A stretch of 5,008 nucleotides of DNA from Candidatus Nitrosopumilus sp. GTDB lineage: Archaea > Thermoproteota > Nitrososphaeria > Nitrososphaerales > Nitrosopumilaceae. Positions 3,969 to 5,008 of this stretch are shown piece by piece. The stretch's first letter is position 1. Each line of letters starts with the position of its first letter. Location of the stretch: NCBI GenBank assembly GCA_029941825.1, contig JAPYTM010000071.1:1-5008 (forward strand). The letters are read 5' to 3'. A program made the position numbers and the translations under genes. The notes under the pieces are model-generated. The model was not told the origin of the DNA and made no database searches. It saw only the letters and a program-made list of their open reading frames with translations.

Positions 3969-5008
3969 TTGGACATTGCAGAAAAGGTAAATTTGATTGA
4001 AAAACCACCAACTGAAGAAGTAGTAACACTTGATGAATTAATTGAATTATTTAAGACAAACTCATCTCCAAAACATTACATTGGTTTGGAAATTTCTGGT
4101 TTTTTACATCTCGGTAGTTTAATCAGTACTGGTTTCAAAATTAATGATTTTATCAAAGCAGGTGTTAATTGTACAGTTTTTCTTGCAGATTGGCACACAC
4201 TGATTAATGATAAACTAGGTGGAGATTGGGAAACTATTTCAAAAGTTTCAAAATATTATACAGAGGCTTTCAAGCTTGTATGTCCAGGAGTAAATATTAT
4301 TCTAGGTTCTGAACTTTATGATTCAAGAAAAGAATACTGGAGGGAATTTATTGAATTCACTAAACACATGTCACTAAAACGTACTATGCGCACTCTAACT
4401 ATTATGGGAAGATCTGAAGATGAAGCAAAAATTGATCTTGCAAAATTACTTTATCCACCTATGCAAGCAGTTGATATCCATTCACTTGATTTAGACATTG
4501 TACATTCAGGAATGGATCAAAGAAAAATACACATGTTAGTAAGAGAAATTTTTCCTAAAATGAAATGGAAAGTTCCAGTAGCTGTTCATCACAAATTGTT
4601 ACCAGGACTTTTAAAACCAGCAGAATCTAATGATTCTCAAATATTAGGAAAAATGAGTAAATCAGATCCAAACTCAGGAGTGTTTATTCATAATACAGAT
4701 ACTGAGATTAAGAAAAAAATCAGTAAAGCATGGTGTGAAGAGACAAATACACAAAGTAACCCATTATTAGAAATTGCAAGAACAATAATTTTTCATGAGT
4801 TTAAAGAAATGAATATCGAAAGACCTGAAAAATTTGGCGGTAATGTATCATATACTAATTACAATCAATTAGAAACAGATTTTGCTGAAAAGAAATTACA
4901 TCCAGGAGATTTGAAACAGACTGTTGGAGATTATTTGGTGAAAGTAATTTCTCCAATTAGAGAAAAACTAAATCTTAGTGAAGAGTTATTTGAAACAATT
5001 AAGAAAAG
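3969..5008 (+). CDS. tyrS: Tyrosyl-tRNA synthetase, archaeal type (3' end beyond window)
   Basis: This class I synthetase charges tRNA-Tyr with tyrosine in two steps through tyrosyl-adenylate. The visible 346 codons have no stop and run to the window edge. Residues from the TTG: Y37 then IGLEISG; the HIGH-class signature as HLGS (47-50); ADWH; YPPMQAVD (162-169), in which Y162, Q166 and D169 match the tyrosine-recognition residues of archaeal TyrRS; MDQRKIHML; the KMSKS loop at 228-232 followed by DPNSG; and the archaeal C-terminal region RPEKFGG...KLHPGDLK...PIREKL. These features separate it from the related tryptophanyl enzyme. Since archaeal TyrRS proteins are roughly 300-370 residues and the anticodon-recognition region is already present, only a short tail should be missing. 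TTG at 3969 is chosen because it gives the family-like N-terminus DIAEKVNLI, has a TATA box close to the right distance, and no in-frame ATG lies nearby. No T-box or other leader regulation is visible. Confidence 0.95.
   Translation, partial: MDIAEKVNLIEKPPTEEVVTLDELIELFKTNSSPKHYIGLEISGFLHLGSLISTGFKINDFIKAGVNCTVFLADWHTLINDKLGGDWETISKVSKYYTEAFKLVCPGVNIILGSELYDSRKEYWREFIEFTKHMSLKRTMRTLTIMGRSEDEAKIDLAKLLYPPMQAVDIHSLDLDIVHSGMDQRKIHMLVREIFPKMKWKVPVAVHHKLLPGLLKPAESNDSQILGKMSKSDPNSGVFIHNTDTEIKKKISKAWCEETNTQSNPLLEIARTIIFHEFKEMNIERPEKFGGNVSYTNYNQLETDFAEKKLHPGDLKQTVGDYLVKVISPIREKLNLSEELFETIKK

Overview
This window looks like ordinary chromosome of a low-GC ammonia-oxidising archaeon of the Nitrosopumilus/Nitrosarchaeum type (Nitrososphaerota, formerly Thaumarchaeota). 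The assignment rests on very AT-rich DNA, an archaeal-type tyrosyl-tRNA synthetase, a tiny C2H2 zinc-finger protein, and TATA boxes about 26-28 bases upstream of start codons with no Shine-Dalgarno sequence, which is the pattern of leaderless archaeal mRNAs. It is a judgement from sequence style and was not checked by a search.

Layout. 3-230 (+) is the C-terminal end of an unrecognised protein. 242-1135 (+) is a PfkB/ribokinase-family kinase, followed on the same strand by 1175-1528, an all-alpha (MazG-superfamily, dimeric dUTPase-like) nucleotide pyrophosphohydrolase that starts with TTG. Converging on it from the other strand is 1637-2719 (-), a DegT/DnrJ/EryC1/StrS PLP-dependent aminotransferase. 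About 80 bases of divergent promoter DNA separate this from 2802-3371 (+), a four-helix membrane protein of unknown function. Next come a 62-residue two-finger zinc protein (3464-3652, +), a convergent 69-residue helical protein (3665-3874, -), and the nearly complete tyrosyl-tRNA synthetase gene (3969 to the window end, +), which is divergent from the 69-residue gene. No stretch without a gene exceeds about 110 bases. I saw no tRNA, rRNA, CRISPR array, insertion sequence or prophage signature.

The genes do not form an obvious pathway. Almost every gene has its own promoter, and neighbours are arranged divergently or convergently, so this is a run of single-gene transcription units and not an operon. 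The kinase/dUTPase pair is the only possible co-transcribed unit. The most useful result is that TATA-box register fixes several start codons: 2719 (TTG) for the aminotransferase and 2802 (ATG) for the membrane protein, both shorter than the longest open frame. No undescribed multi-gene system is evident. The best leads are the unknown membrane protein, the small zinc-finger and helical proteins, and three short inverted repeats placed in promoter regions.
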